A DNA stretch of 64,000 nt from Tahibacter amnicola (GCF_025398735.1 NZ_CP104694.1:4179001-4243000); one strand, 5' to 3'; positions 48,437 to 58,423 are shown, numbered from the stretch's first letter. The notes: generated by a model from the letters alone, not told the origin. Program-made: numbers and translations.

Positions 48437-49599
48437 GGCGGGCTTCCTGCCGAATCCGGGACGGGCGTGGACTTCCACAAATGGGCGTCGCGCTGGCGCA
48501 GGAAGTCCAGCCAGCCCGCCCAGGCGTACAGATTCATTTCCAGAAACGCTGCCGCCAGCTTCACGGGCAACCAGCGGCGCCATTGCGGCCTGAACATTCC
48601 GGCCAGCGCGACGCCGTAGGCCGATACCTGCGCCAGAAACAGCGCAAAGTACCCAAAGCCAGTCAGCGATAAAGCAACATTGCAGATAAATGCCACGCCA
48701 AGCAGCACCGGCACAAGCAGACGCGACACTTTGTGACTGACGTAGCGCCACCACAGCGGATGCGCACCCGGCAGCAACAGGCGCGGCCACATGGCCAGGA
48801 GCTGCCAGTTGCCGGCCAGCGTGCGCCGCTTTCGTGCCGATTCCGCCGCGGCATTCGACGAAGGCTGGTCCCAGGCGATAGCGCGCGGTTCGATACCGAC
48901 GCGGCCGCCGCGCGCAGCGATCTGCATCGGCACCCACACGTCGTCCAGCACCAGGTTTGGCGGCGGCAGCGGCATGTCGGCGCGGCGCACCGCGTACAGC
49001 GCACCGGTAACGCCCACAACCGAACCGCTGGCTGCTTCCGCACGACGCAACCACGATTCGTAGCGCCAATACGCATCGACCGATGCGGCGTAGCCATCGG
49101 CCGATTCAAACGCGAGCGCACCGCTGACGGCGGCCAGTTCGCCCGAACCGAGCGCGGCGCACAGCGCCCGGACGCTGCCCGGCTCCAGCCGCTGCCGGAT
49201 ATCGGTAAATACGAGCACTTCGCCGGTCGCCTGCCCGATGGCCAGTCGCAGGCAGGCTGTCTTGCCACGCCGTTGCGGTTCGACGATGACCGTGACGCGA
49301 TCACTCGCCCGGGCGCGCAAGCGCTCGGCGCTGCCATCGTCCGATCCGTCGGAAACGACCACGATGTTCAAGCGGTCCGGGGGGTAGTCGTGCGCCAGCA
49401 GGTTGTCCAGCTTGGCGTCGAGCCAGCGGTACCCGTTGTGCATCGCAATGCACACGGTGACGGTCGGCTGCCATTGCGACGATTCAATCGGCCGCGGCCG
49501 CCAGCGCGCCAGCACGCCCACCAGCAGTGGATAACCAATAAACGTGTAGAACACGCCCGCCAGCGAAAGCCAGAACAGCCATTGCGCCAACGGAGTCAT
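48433..49599 (-). CDS. GT2-family membrane glycosyltransferase
   Basis: A 388-residue processive-type glycosyltransferase. An N-terminal helix (about 5-28) is followed by a GT-A domain with VTVCIAMHNGYRWLDAKLDNLL, VVVSDGSDDGSAERL, TDIRQRLEPGS (D-x-R in place of DxD), and QPSSNAAAESARKRRTLAGN. This corresponds to the Q..R/K.R catalytic region, with RKRRTLAGN for QxxRW. Two or three C-terminal helices follow (about 275-355). Donor and acceptor unknown. Overlaps neighbours by ATGA on both sides. Confidence 0.88.
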   Translation of the reverse strand: MTPLAQWLFWLSLAGVFYTFIGYPLLVGVLARWRPRPIESSQWQPTVTVCIAMHNGYRWLDAKLDNLLAHDYPPDRLNIVVVSDGSDDGSAERLRARASDRVTVIVEPQRRGKTACLRLAIGQATGEVLVFTDIRQRLEPGSVRALCAALGSGELAAVSGALAFESADGYAASVDAYWRYESWLRRAEAASGSVVGVTGALYAVRRADMPLPPPNLVLDDVWVPMQIAARGGRVGIEPRAIAWDQPSSNAAAESARKRRTLAGNWQLLAMWPRLLLPGAHPLWWRYVSHKVSRLLVPVLLGVAFICNVALSLTGFGYFALFLAQVSAYGVALAGMFRPQWRRWLPVKLAAAFLEMNLYAWAGWLDFLRQRDAHLWKSTPVPDSAGSPP

Positions 49600-50402
49600 G
49601 GCTGCACCGGCGCGGCCTGGCCCAGCATCGCGCTGCGCAGGCGCTCATAGCCGCGGTCGCCCATCAGGCGCTTCGCGGTGTGCAGGATGCGGTAGCGCCA
49701 GCGCAGGCCACGCAGCGCGGAGTTGCCGCCGAGCGCCCAACGGCACACCGCCTCGGCCGGCGTGTTTGCCGTGACCGCCACGCGCGGCAGGACGACCACG
49801 TCATTGGCCGTTGCCCGCCGGATGATGCCTGGCGCGGACCCGAGTACACCCGCATAACCGACCTCGCGCGCCAGTTCGCCCAGGCGCGGTGGGCAGCGCC
49901 CACCCGGCGGCGCCAGCCAGTCAACCGGCGTTCCCAGGTGATCGGCAATGCGTTCGCGTGACTGCACCAGCTCATCACGCAGTGCCTGCGGCGTCAGGCG
50001 GGTGAAATAGCGGTGCGTCATGCCGTGCGACTGGATGCTCATCCCACCGGCGTGCATCTCGCGCAGCTGCGCCCAGCTGCAATAGCCAGGCTGTCCGACA
50101 CGGGCCGGATTGACGAAGAAGTCGGCGCGCAGGCCACGTCGTCGCAGGATCGGCCAGGCTTCCGCGAAGTTGCTGATGTCGCCGTCATCGAACGTGATGA
50201 TCACGTCCGCACGCCCATGCACCAGGGTGTCGGTCGCACAGCCGGGGCGGATCCCGCGTGCGATCAGCGCGTCCAGGTGCGCGGCAAATTGAGGCGTCGG
50301 CAGGGTGTAATGGGCATCGGCCACCACCGGCGCCGGCGTGTCGCCCGAAAGCCCGTGATACATCAGGGCGAGGACAGAATCGGCATTCATGGCAGTGTTC
50401 AC
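49596..50402 (-). CDS. Polysaccharide deacetylase (NodB family)
   Basis: A 268-residue carbohydrate esterase 4 protein. MYHGLSGD near the start, the TFDDGDISN metal motif (first Asp general base, second Asp metal ligand), and SHGMTHRYFTRL with both metal His residues are visible. No signal peptide is evident. It resembles the deacetylases of exosortase-associated (PEP-CTERM) EPS loci, though no exosortase is seen here. Likely role: N-deacetylation of amino sugars in the polymer or its intermediates. Confidence 0.9.
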   Translation of the reverse strand: MNTAMNADSVLALMYHGLSGDTPAPVVADAHYTLPTPQFAAHLDALIARGIRPGCATDTLVHGRADVIITFDDGDISNFAEAWPILRRRGLRADFFVNPARVGQPGYCSWAQLREMHAGGMSIQSHGMTHRYFTRLTPQALRDELVQSRERIADHLGTPVDWLAPPGGRCPPRLGELAREVGYAGVLGSAPGIIRRATANDVVVLPRVAVTANTPAEAVCRWALGGNSALRGLRWRYRILHTAKRLMGDRGYERLRSAMLGQAAPVQP

Positions 50403-51700
50403 CGCACGTAGCTCAGGCTGAAAAGGACGCGACGGTCCGTGTACGACTGCGCCGGATCGCTACTGTCACGTTCAGTCCGGCTCAGTTCCAGGGTGATTCC
50501 GAGACGTCGCGTCCAGCGCCACTGCAGGTTCAGCCCCACTTGCCCGTCACGGTCGGTGCGCCCACCGGCCAGGTAGCGCCGCTCCTCGCCAGAGGCGAAG
50601 GCGCCAAGGCCCAGGCGTGCATTGGCCTGACGGCTCACGGCCAGGCGCCAGCCGTCGGTGTTCTGGTCCTGCGCCTGCTCGCGCTGGTAGTCGAGCTCAC
50701 GCGACAGCACATCCGCACGCACGTAATAGGACTGCGTGCGGTGGGCAATTCCGGCACCGGCGAGGCGCTCCCGGTAGACATCCGCACTGACGACGCCCGG
50801 GCGCAGATCCGGCAGTCCGATCGGCAGCGCGTAGTCCTCGACGCGCGGCGCACTGTCGATGAGATCCTGCGCCGCATCGGACGCCTGCCGGGTGGCGCGC
50901 AGTTCCAGCCGCGTGGAATCGGTCAGGTCCAGATTGGCGCGCACGCGCAGGGCCGGAACCGAGAGGTTGCTGTCGCGCGCGGAGTCGGCGTAGCGCAACC
51001 AGCTGCGACCGGCATCGACGACGCCCTCCAGGCGCGATCCACGCTGACTGAAACGGAGAAATGCGTCGTAGCGCCGGTAGTCGCGCGTCCCGGTCGCTGA
51101 CTGATCAAAATGAAGATCCGTGCTTTCCATGTTCGCCGACAATTCCCGATCCGGCCTGAGCTGCCACAAGCTGCGAACGTTGAGACCGAAACGGTCCCCA
51201 TTGAATTCGGTCGACTTCTCGGCATGCGTGTTCACATAGCGCAATTCACCCAGCAGACGCATCGTCGGTGACGGCCGCAACGCCAATGTCGGGCCGGTCA
51301 CCAGCACATTGGCGAGCTGACGGTTGCCCGGCTGGTCCGCCGCAAAGCTGTTCACCGGCTGGTCGCTCAGCACATCCTCGAATGACCACGACAGTCGCTG
51401 TGGCACCCATTGCCAGGCCGCGCGCACGCCCACGCGTCCCCGCGTTTCGCTGTCGAAATGTCCGCCACTGTAGCGACGATGCTCCAGGTCTCCGGTCGCC
51501 TGCACGCTCCAGCGATCAGTCAGCTCGGTCAGTGCAAAGCCCACCCAGGGTGCCAACACGGTTGCAGCGACGGGCGTCGTCGGCGAGCGCGCGATATTGT
51601 CGCTGTGCCCGACCGACATCCCTACCCGATAGTTCAGTCGCGAAGCTGACGCCCACGCGGGAAACAGCAGCCCGGCCAGGGCCACTGCAAGCATCCGCAT
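50399..51700 (-). CDS. Outer-membrane beta-barrel protein of the exopolysaccharide operon
   Basis: A 433-residue protein with a signal peptide (about 1-19, ending ASAS). Alternating hydrophobic strands with many Arg/Tyr/Asp turns run to a C-terminal aromatic ending, RRVLFSLSYVR, as in outer-membrane barrels. The mature start LNYRVGMSVGHSDNIARSP (GHSDNI..S) is typical of the barrel proteins found in EPS/PEP-CTERM loci. It may help secrete or anchor the polymer. Starts at 51700 and 51694 are both possible. Confidence 0.83.
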   Translation of the reverse strand: MRMLAVALAGLLFPAWASASRLNYRVGMSVGHSDNIARSPTTPVAATVLAPWVGFALTELTDRWSVQATGDLEHRRYSGGHFDSETRGRVGVRAAWQWVPQRLSWSFEDVLSDQPVNSFAADQPGNRQLANVLVTGPTLALRPSPTMRLLGELRYVNTHAEKSTEFNGDRFGLNVRSLWQLRPDRELSANMESTDLHFDQSATGTRDYRRYDAFLRFSQRGSRLEGVVDAGRSWLRYADSARDSNLSVPALRVRANLDLTDSTRLELRATRQASDAAQDLIDSAPRVEDYALPIGLPDLRPGVVSADVYRERLAGAGIAHRTQSYYVRADVLSRELDYQREQAQDQNTDGWRLAVSRQANARLGLGAFASGEERRYLAGGRTDRDGQVGLNLQWRWTRRLGITLELSRTERDSSDPAQSYTDRRVLFSLSYVR

Positions 51701-51719
51701 GGCAGGGGCATCCGTCGGC

Positions 51720-52433
51720 CTAGGGAACACGGTTGAATACCACGCCGGCCAGGTGTGCCGGGTCAAGCACCGCGGCCGTCTCGCGCACCGCACTGCCGCT
51801 ATCCCGACCGTAGCGCGCCACCAGCACGGAGAGTTCGGCCAGCTCGGACACAATACGGCCGTCCGGCGCAGACGACACGGCAGCAGCGTCGAGCACGATC
51901 GGTGCACCATTTCCGATGGTGCGCAAGGCGTGCAGCAGCTGTCGCATGCGCTGCGAGCCGAGCAGGTCGCCGCTGGCTTCACGCCGCCCGCCCGCGGGCA
52001 CCAGCATCAGGCGCGGAACGCCCGTGCCATAAAGAATGGTCTCGGGCGTGGTGATGCGCCCTTCCAGGTAATCGACGAGCCCGCCGCGATCGGCCGTCAC
52101 GCCGAGACGATCATGCAGCACCGGCGAACGCAGGTTGCAGTCCACCAGGATGGCTGTGCGCGTTTCGTCGAAGACCATCGCTGCAGCCAGGTTGACCGCC
52201 ACATAGCTGCCGCCGCTGCCGCGACTGACGGGCGCCACCAGGGTCACGACGCCGGCGCCGTTCGCACGCGCCAGCAGCTGTGTCCGCAGGTCGCGGAAGG
52301 CATCAGCCTGGCGCGGGTCGGCCATGTCATGGCGAACAATGCGTCGCTCTTCCAATTGCGCCGGTGTGAACGGCGCAACTGCCGAGTCGGCAACCACCGG
52401 TAATGTCTCGCGCCGGGCCAATGCGTCTTTCAC
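51720..52433 (-). CDS. CpsD/Wzc-kinase-like ATPase with degenerate Walker A
   Basis: A 237-residue P-loop protein of the MinD/CpsD type that partners the Wzz protein. The Walker A region reads APVSRGSGGSYVAVNLA, without the invariant Lys of GKS/T. Walker A' (AILVDCNLRSP) is kept and the C terminus has no tyrosine cluster. It is therefore probably not an active tyrosine kinase; a structural or regulatory role at the Wzz channel is more likely. The GTG start overlaps the wzz-like stop as GTGA. Confidence 0.85.
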   Translation of the reverse strand: MKDALARRETLPVVADSAVAPFTPAQLEERRIVRHDMADPRQADAFRDLRTQLLARANGAGVVTLVAPVSRGSGGSYVAVNLAAAMVFDETRTAILVDCNLRSPVLHDRLGVTADRGGLVDYLEGRITTPETILYGTGVPRLMLVPAGGRREASGDLLGSQRMRQLLHALRTIGNGAPIVLDAAAVSSAPDGRIVSELAELSVLVARYGRDSGSAVRETAAVLDPAHLAGVVFNRVP

Positions 52434-53992
52434 GAACCAAAACTCCCGCGGCTGAGCGCCACGACGCCGTACACGGCTACTACAGCCAGGACCACCACGC
52501 AGGCGGCGCCGATCCGCAACCACTCCGCACGCCGCTCGCGCAGCGTCTGCTGCTCTGGAATTGATACCAGTACCGGTAGTCCAGCCGCGCCCGCCAGCAC
52601 CGCGGCCGTGCGTGCACGTGGATCAAATTTCAGGACGGCGATCAGCAAGGCCAAGGGCAGCAAAGCACCGAGCGCAATTCCGCCCAGTGCAAAATGCAGC
52701 AGCCGCAATCCGCTGGGCTGCAATGGCATGGCAGCGGGCTCCTGCACGCGGAACGTCAGGCCGCGCTTCTCCGCATCCAGGTTCATCGAGACACGCGCGT
52801 TTTCGCGTCGCCGCAGGAGATCCTGGTAGATATCGCGATTGACGTCGTGGTCGCGCGTGAGTTCTACCAGGGCCGTTTCCGAATCAGCGACACGCCGGCC
52901 GCGATCCAGTTCGGCCTCGAGCAGGGCTTCGTTCTCGGTGATCCGCGCGCGCAACGCCGCCATGTCGCCGCCGACCTTGGCAAGGTCCGCGCGCAGCTGC
53001 TGGTACAGCGGATTGGCAGACGCCGCCGACTCACCATCCGCGCGTCGCGTGGCCTCGGCCCTCTCTTCGCGATCAAGCCCCGCCTGCAGGTCTTCGATCT
53101 GATGCCGCACGCGCACCACATCGGGGTATTCGTCGGTGTAGTCCAGGCGAAGCCGGTCCAGCTCCGCCGTCAGGTCCGCCAGACGCGAACGGTATTGCGA
53201 CGACCGGCTGCGGGCGTCGGAAATTTCCGCCTCCCCGCTCAACTGTCCCTGCAGGGTGTTCTGGCGCATCTGGAGTTCGGCCAGTTCGGTCCGCGTCTTC
53301 TCGATGCGGGAACGGATCTCGGACACGCGCGTACGCACATCCGCGTCGCTGCCGGGCCGCGCCTCAAGATTCTCGCTGCGGTAGCGCTTGAGCTTGTCTT
53401 CCACGTCGGTGAGTTTCTTGTGGTACTCATCGACGCGTGCGGCGATAAATTCGTAGGCTTCGCGGCTCTCACGTTCCTTCGCGGCCAGGCTTTCTTCGAT
53501 GAAAAGCTCCGCGTATCGCCTGGCGACCGCGAACGTCCGCTCGGCGCGCGAATCGGAATAGCTGATCTTGATCAGATTGGCACCGGGACTGCTGACCGCC
53601 GTGCGCTGCTTGATCTCCTGGATGGCGCGCTCCTGCTCGATGGGCTGCGTGTAGCGCTCCGCCCAGCCGCCGGCTTTAAGGATCTCGCCCATCAGACGGC
53701 GGCTGAAGATCACCTCGCGGGCGATCTTGGCGCGGTCTGCCACACTGGTCGGAACGGCGCGTCCTTCCATCAGTGGCGCGATGATGTTCTCTTCGCTGAC
53801 CAGGATGGTCGTGCTCGATACAAACTTCTTTGGCCAGACCAGGCCCAGCGCCAGGACCGCAAGCGCAATCGCCGCGAAACATACCGACAGGCCCAGGGCG
53901 CGGCGACGCAACTCGGCGCCCAGCACCGGCACCAGGCCGAGCAACTCGGCCGTCGGATCACGCGCAGGGCCGGTCAGCGCCGAAAGACTCAC
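52430..53992 (-). CDS. Wzz/GumC-type polysaccharide co-polymerase
   Basis: A 520-residue chain-length determinant. An N-terminal transmembrane helix (about 33-54) is followed by a long periplasmic coiled coil (about 150-400). The Pro-rich motif RVQEPAAMPLQPSG precedes the second helix (about 436-458), and a third hydrophobic segment ends the protein (about 490-512). It sets polymer length and couples export with the outer-membrane Wza-type protein and the CpsD-like ATPase encoded by its neighbours, with 4-bp overlaps on both sides. Confidence 0.93.
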   Translation of the reverse strand: MSLSALTGPARDPTAELLGLVPVLGAELRRRALGLSVCFAAIALAVLALGLVWPKKFVSSTTILVSEENIIAPLMEGRAVPTSVADRAKIAREVIFSRRLMGEILKAGGWAERYTQPIEQERAIQEIKQRTAVSSPGANLIKISYSDSRAERTFAVARRYAELFIEESLAAKERESREAYEFIAARVDEYHKKLTDVEDKLKRYRSENLEARPGSDADVRTRVSEIRSRIEKTRTELAELQMRQNTLQGQLSGEAEISDARSRSSQYRSRLADLTAELDRLRLDYTDEYPDVVRVRHQIEDLQAGLDREERAEATRRADGESAASANPLYQQLRADLAKVGGDMAALRARITENEALLEAELDRGRRVADSETALVELTRDHDVNRDIYQDLLRRRENARVSMNLDAEKRGLTFRVQEPAAMPLQPSGLRLLHFALGGIALGALLPLALLIAVLKFDPRARTAAVLAGAAGLPVLVSIPEQQTLRERRAEWLRIGAACVVVLAVVAVYGVVALSRGSFGS

Positions 53993-54606
53993 AGCACGCG
54001 CTCGGGAATCGTGATGACGTCGCCGGGCTTCACGTCCACGTTGGTCTCCAGGTCACCGTTGCGGAGAATGGCGCCCAATCGAACCGGGACGGTTTCCGCC
54101 TTGCCCTGTTCCTTGCGATACAGCCGCGTGCGATCCGGCGCGGCAAACTCGGTGATGCCGCCAGCCTGCAGCACGGCATCGAGCACGGTCATGCCCTGCC
54201 GATACGGAATCGAGACCGGTTGCCGCACAGCGCCCGTGACGCGGACGCGCGAAATGAATTCGTGACTGCGCAATTCGGTCAGGATCACGGCGACTTTCGG
54301 ATCGCGCACGTAGGTCGCGAGCTGCTTTTCAATATCGGCCGCCACTTCATGCGGCGCGCGGCCGCCGGCGACGACATCGCCCACCAGGGGTACCGAGATG
54401 CGCCCGTCGGGACGCACCGGCACCGTGACGCTCAGTTCCGGATTGCGCCACACCGATACCTGCACGCGATCATCCACTCCGATGCGGTACAGCGCATCGT
54501 CGCTGGTGGGCGCGGCGGCGCTCGACGCAACGCCAGGTGTCTGGGCAGACACAGCCGCCATCGTTGCGAGCAAAAGAAGTGAGACACAGCGCATCAACCA
54601 GGACAC
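53989..54606 (-). CDS. Wza-type polysaccharide export protein
   Basis: A 205-residue periplasmic/outer-membrane protein. The signal peptide (about 1-22) ends AVSA. A polysaccharide export (PES) domain follows: YRIGVDDRVQVSVWRNPELSVTVPVRPDGRISVPLVGDV, then a SLBB domain with VTGAVRQPVSIPYRQGMTVLDAVLQAGG and a VKPGDVITIPE ending. It is shorter than Wza and lacks the C-terminal barrel helix. The GTG start at 54606 has AGGAG 6 nt before. First gene of the 13-gene operon. Confidence 0.92.
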   Translation of the reverse strand: MSWLMRCVSLLLLATMAAVSAQTPGVASSAAAPTSDDALYRIGVDDRVQVSVWRNPELSVTVPVRPDGRISVPLVGDVVAGGRAPHEVAADIEKQLATYVRDPKVAVILTELRSHEFISRVRVTGAVRQPVSIPYRQGMTVLDAVLQAGGITEFAAPDRTRLYRKEQGKAETVPVRLGAILRNGDLETNVDVKPGDVITIPERVL

Positions 54607-54704
54607 GGAACACTCCTGTGGACCCAAAACCAAGGTATGGTGCGGCCGGATTGCGACCGTGCAGGAAGCGCGGAGTCGCCATCGACGACACGGCGCGGGC
54701 TGCG

Positions 54705-54710
54705 ATCATA
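54705..54710 (-). promoter_or_regulatory. Possible -10 of the exopolysaccharide operon
   Basis: TATGAT on the minus strand (5 of 6 to consensus) lies about 100 bp before the Wza-type start; no good -35 is seen 16-18 bp upstream, so an activator may be needed. On the opposite strand CATAAT (54724-54729) is a candidate -10 for the divergent J-domain gene. Confidence 0.3.
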
Positions 54711-54775
54711 GTGCAGCCTCGCGCATAATGAGAAGTTCGTCACACTTCTGGACGGGCTTTTGGGGGGATATCGAC

Positions 54776-55453
54776 GTGCGCTATGCACAACCGACGGAAT
54801 ACCTGGCGGACTACGCCAGCCTGGGCGTTCGCCCGGGTTGCACGCCGGACGAGCTGAAAGGCGCCTGGCGCCGCATCGTGGGGCAATCCCACCCGGACCG
54901 CACGGGCGATTGCCGCGAGGCTGCCGATCGTTTGCACGAAGCCACCGCGGCATACCGGCGCCTGCAGGCGTTCCACCGACGGCATGGCCACCTGCCAGGA
55001 CGACCTGTCGAAACAGTCGCGCCCCCGGCCGAAGCGCCGGCCGCGCCGCCTTCGCCGCTTCATGTCGCCGCGCGGGTGATGTCGACGCAGCTGTTCCGGC
55101 GCGCCGCGCTGGCAGTTGCCGCCGTGGCGATCCTGGTGCCGACCGCCATTGCCCTGCGCCCGGCGAACACCGAAAGCGTCGTGCTTCGACCCCAGGCGCC
55201 GGCAGCGGCGTTCGGGCCGCCCGTTGCGCTGCGTCCGCCGGTGGCGCCGGAGCCGAAGCGACAGCTGCGGCTGGGCGATACGGTGAAATCGGTGCGCGCC
55301 ATGTTGGGCAAGCCGACCAGGGAAAAGGGCGAGACGTGGTACTACGGCAATTCCAGCGTGCGTTTTTCCAAAGGCCGCGTCGTGGACTGGTACAGCACCA
55401 AGCGCATTCCGTTGGCCGGCTCGCCGGAACGGCCGCCGGGCGTGAAGAAATAG
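54776..55453 (+). CDS. Membrane J-domain protein
   Basis: A 225-residue protein. The N-terminal DnaJ domain (about 5-65) has DYASLGVRPGCTPDELKGAWRRIVGQSHPDRTGD with the HPD motif needed to stimulate DnaK ATPase. A Pro/Ala linker, one transmembrane helix (about 104-122) and a C-terminal periplasmic domain follow (LGDTVKSVRAMLGKPTREKGETWYYGNSSVRFSKGRVVDWYS), which resembles SmpA/BamE-like folds. The GTG start is 8 nt after GGGGGGA; an ATG at 54728 is possible. Its position between two EPS transcription units suggests a chaperone link to envelope assembly, unproven. Confidence 0.85.
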   Translation: MRYAQPTEYLADYASLGVRPGCTPDELKGAWRRIVGQSHPDRTGDCREAADRLHEATAAYRRLQAFHRRHGHLPGRPVETVAPPAEAPAAPPSPLHVAARVMSTQLFRRAALAVAAVAILVPTAIALRPANTESVVLRPQAPAAAFGPPVALRPPVAPEPKRQLRLGDTVKSVRAMLGKPTREKGETWYYGNSSVRFSKGRVVDWYSTKRIPLAGSPERPPGVKK

Positions 55454-55462
55454 CCACACGCA

Positions 55463-56872
55463 TCAGCGCGCGCCTTTTCCGAACAGCACGACCTCCACGG
55501 TCTGCAGCAACACCAGCAGGTCGAACATGAAGCTGTGGTTCTTGACGTAGTACAGGTCGTACTTGAGCTTTTCCTCGGCATCCTCGACCGAGGCGCCATA
55601 GGCATAGCGCAGCTGCGCCCAGCCGGTAATGCCCGGCTTCACGGCGTGGCGTAGCGCGTAATAGGGAATCGCATCCGACAACTGCTCGACGAATGGCGGA
55701 CGTTCGGGGCGCGGCCCGACAAAACTCATCGACCCGCTCAGCACGTTGATCACCTGGGGTAATTCGTCGATACGCAGCTTTCGGATAACACGGCCCACGC
55801 GTGTCACGCGGTCATCGTTGGTGGTTGCCCAGCGCGCCACGCCATCCTTCTCGGCATCCGTGCGCATGCTGCGGAACTTGAGCACCCAGAATGACCGCCC
55901 GCCCTGCCCGACACGCTCCTGGCGATAGAAGATCGGACCGCGGAAGCCCGCTTCGAGCAGGATCAGGAAGGCTGTCACCAGCATGATCGGAAGGGTCAGG
56001 ATCAACAATGTCGTGGCGGCGGCCACGTCGAAGGCGCGCTTGCTCGCCGCTCGCACGGCACCCGTGTCGAATCCTTCGGCAAACACCACCCAGGAGGGAT
56101 TGACCACGCCGACCTGGATGCGGCCCGTCTCGTTCTCCAGAAAAGTACCGACGTCATTGAGGGCAATCCCCTCCAGGCGGCACTGCATCAGGTCGTCCAT
56201 CGGCAGCGATCCGCGACGATCGTCCGGCGCGACGACGATCTCATCGACCTCCAGCTCGCGCGCCAGCGCGAGAATGCCGTCGGAAGCGGCGAGTTTCTGC
56301 GCCTGGGGAACGGCTGTTTCGTCGTCACCCTGCAACGGCACGAATCCGACGATCATCATGCTGCGCCAGTCACTCATGTCGGCGAGCTTGGTCTTGATCA
56401 GCGCGGCCTTGCTACCCGCGCCGACCACGAGAACGCGACGCTTCAGCAGGTCTGCACGAACACCCCAGACCGCAATGACGCGGGTAAGGACAACGGCGAA
56501 AAAGCCGATGAACAGGGCCAGCAGCATGACGCCGCGCCCGATCGGTGTGATCGGCATCAGGTATTGCGCCGCGATCAGCACCAGGCCACCGCCGACAAAG
56601 GCGACCAGGGCCCGCACGATGTGGCCATTGATCCCCTCGCGACTGTGCGCCACGTACATGCCCATGGCGGTCATCGCCAGCACCTGGATCGTTGCAAACA
56701 GCAGTCCGCGCCGGTATACGTCGCCGAACGCGGCCGCAATCAGATCGCTGTTCCCGAGGAAGCGCAACCATGCGGCAACCTGGAAAACACCATTCAACAC
56801 GCCCCACTCCACCACGGCAAGCAGCACAATCCAGCGGCGAGTGGGATGCCATGCATCACTGAGCGAACGCAT
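55463..56872 (-). CDS. Undecaprenyl-phosphate sugar phosphotransferase (WcaJ/EpsZ type)
   Basis: A 469-residue polyisoprenyl-phosphate hexose-1-phosphate transferase that starts repeat-unit synthesis on undecaprenyl phosphate. Four or five N-terminal transmembrane helices (about 14-135) precede a nucleotide-binding-like domain (VLVVGAGSKAALI, about 146-240). The C-terminal sugar-transferase domain has KRAFDVAAATTLLILTLPIM, KFRSMRTDAEKDGVARWA, RKLRIDELPQVINVLSGSMSFVGPRPERP and PGITGWAQL. It matches the type found in exosortase-linked EPS loci. Convergent with the J-domain gene, 9 bp between stops. Confidence 0.94.
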   Translation of the reverse strand: MRSLSDAWHPTRRWIVLLAVVEWGVLNGVFQVAAWLRFLGNSDLIAAAFGDVYRRGLLFATIQVLAMTAMGMYVAHSREGINGHIVRALVAFVGGGLVLIAAQYLMPITPIGRGVMLLALFIGFFAVVLTRVIAVWGVRADLLKRRVLVVGAGSKAALIKTKLADMSDWRSMMIVGFVPLQGDDETAVPQAQKLAASDGILALARELEVDEIVVAPDDRRGSLPMDDLMQCRLEGIALNDVGTFLENETGRIQVGVVNPSWVVFAEGFDTGAVRAASKRAFDVAAATTLLILTLPIMLVTAFLILLEAGFRGPIFYRQERVGQGGRSFWVLKFRSMRTDAEKDGVARWATTNDDRVTRVGRVIRKLRIDELPQVINVLSGSMSFVGPRPERPPFVEQLSDAIPYYALRHAVKPGITGWAQLRYAYGASVEDAEEKLKYDLYYVKNHSFMFDLLVLLQTVEVVLFGKGAR

Positions 56873-57070
56873 CTGACAGTTCCTTTGTTTGGCCGAGCGC
56901 CGTCGTCCGCTAGCGCGGATCCTGTGGACGCAAACCCTTTCGCAGAATGAAGCGAGAAACCCCGCACCCCACTATCATGATGCGTCGCCGCCGGATTTTT
57001 CGCTACTGGTATGGGGACCGGTAGGGTCCGCTGCTAGACTTCGGCGCCTTCTAAGGGAGTGGAACAGGGT

Positions 57071-58363
57071 ATGACTGCACAGTTGGGCGAGCGGGTCGGA
57101 GACGCCCGGATCGGGATCATTGGCCTGGGGTACGTCGGTCTTCCGCTGGCGGTGGAATTCGGCAGGCACCTGCCGACCGTCGGCTTCGATATCAACGTGA
57201 AACGCATCGAGGAACTGGCCGCCGGCGAGGATCACACGCTGGAAGTGGAACCGGCCGAACTGGCCGAAGCCCGGCATCTTCGCTTCTCCGCCGATGCGGA
57301 GGCGCTGCGGGATTGCAACGTCTACATCGTCACCGTTCCCACCCCGATCGATGCGTCCAAGCGACCGGATTTCGCCCCGCTCCTGGCCGCCAGCCGCACC
57401 GTCGGCGCCACTCTCCAGCGCGGCGACGTGGTGATCTTCGAGTCCACCGTGTATCCAGGCGCTACCGAAGAAGTCTGCGTCCCGACGATCGAAAAGGTGT
57501 CCGGACTTCGCTACAACGTCGACTTCTACGCCGGTTACAGCCCCGAGCGCATCAACCCGGGCGACCGCGAGCACCGACTGCCAGACATCGTCAAGGTCAC
57601 CTCCGGCTCCACCCCCGAGATCGCGGATTTCGTCGATACCCTGTACCGGCGCATCATCCGGGCCGGCACGCACAAGGCTTCCAGCATCCGCGTCGCCGAG
57701 GCCGCAAAGGTCATCGAGAATACCCAGCGCGACCTCAACATCGCGCTGATCAACGAGCTGGCGCAAATCTTCTCGCGCCTGGGCATCGACACCGTCGAAG
57801 TGCTCGAGGCCGCCGGCACAAAGTGGAATTTTCTACCATTCCGCCCCGGCCTCGTTGGCGGCCACTGTATTGGCGTCGACCCGTACTACCTGACGCACAA
57901 GGCCCAGGAAATCGGTTACCACCCGGATGTCATCCTGGCCGGCCGGCGTATCAACGACGGCATGGGCGAACATGTCGCCCTGCGCCTGGTACGCCTGATG
58001 ACCAACAAGCGCATCCATGTGGTGGATTCACGCGTTCTCGTGCTGGGCCTCACCTTCAAGGAAAACTGCCCGGACCTGCGCAACACGCGCGTGGTCGACG
58101 TGATTGCCGCACTGCGTGACTTCGGTGTGAGCGTCGATGTCTACGATCCATGGGGCAACCGCGAGCAGGCGCACGACGAGTACGGGCTGGACCTCCTCGA
58201 CTCCCTGGCCGAAGGGGTCTACGACGCCATCGTGCTGGCCGTCGCGCACCGCGACTTCGTCGAGATGGGCGGTGCGGCGATCCGCCGCCTGGGCAAGCCC
58301 GGTGCCGTCCTGTTCGACGTCAAGAACATCCTGCCGCGTCATGAGGTGGACGAACGCCTCTAG
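57071..58363 (+). CDS. UDP-sugar 6-dehydrogenase (TviB/WbpA type)
   Basis: A 430-residue NAD-dependent dehydrogenase oxidising UDP-GlcNAc or UDP-GalNAc (or UDP-Glc) to the uronate. The Rossmann motif [16 protein letters not shown] starts at residue 14. [14 protein letters not shown] and [11 protein letters not shown] follow, with the catalytic Cys266 in [18 protein letters not shown]. Sequence details ([16 protein letters not shown]) favour the TviB/WbpA branch and so an N-acetyl-hexosaminuronate product. It supplies acidic sugar for the adjacent EPS locus. The ATG at 57071 is used; GGGAG lies 12 nt upstream. Confidence 0.93.
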   Translation: MTAQLGERVGDARIGIIGLGYVGLPLAVEFGRHLPTVGFDINVKRIEELAAGEDHTLEVEPAELAEARHLRFSADAEALRDCNVYIVTVPTPIDASKRPDFAPLLAASRTVGATLQRGDVVIFESTVYPGATEEVCVPTIEKVSGLRYNVDFYAGYSPERINPGDREHRLPDIVKVTSGSTPEIADFVDTLYRRIIRAGTHKASSIRVAEAAKVIENTQRDLNIALINELAQIFSRLGIDTVEVLEAAGTKWNFLPFRPGLVGGHCIGVDPYYLTHKAQEIGYHPDVILAGRRINDGMGEHVALRLVRLMTNKRIHVVDSRVLVLGLTFKENCPDLRNTRVVDVIAALRDFGVSVDVYDPWGNREQAHDEYGLDLLDSLAEGVYDAIVLAVAHRDFVEMGGAAIRRLGKPGAVLFDVKNILPRHEVDERL

Positions 58364-58423
58364 GCGAACGTGCCGGGCGGCGTGGTCAGACGTTTCGATC
58401 ATGCCGTCAAAAAGCGTGATCTG

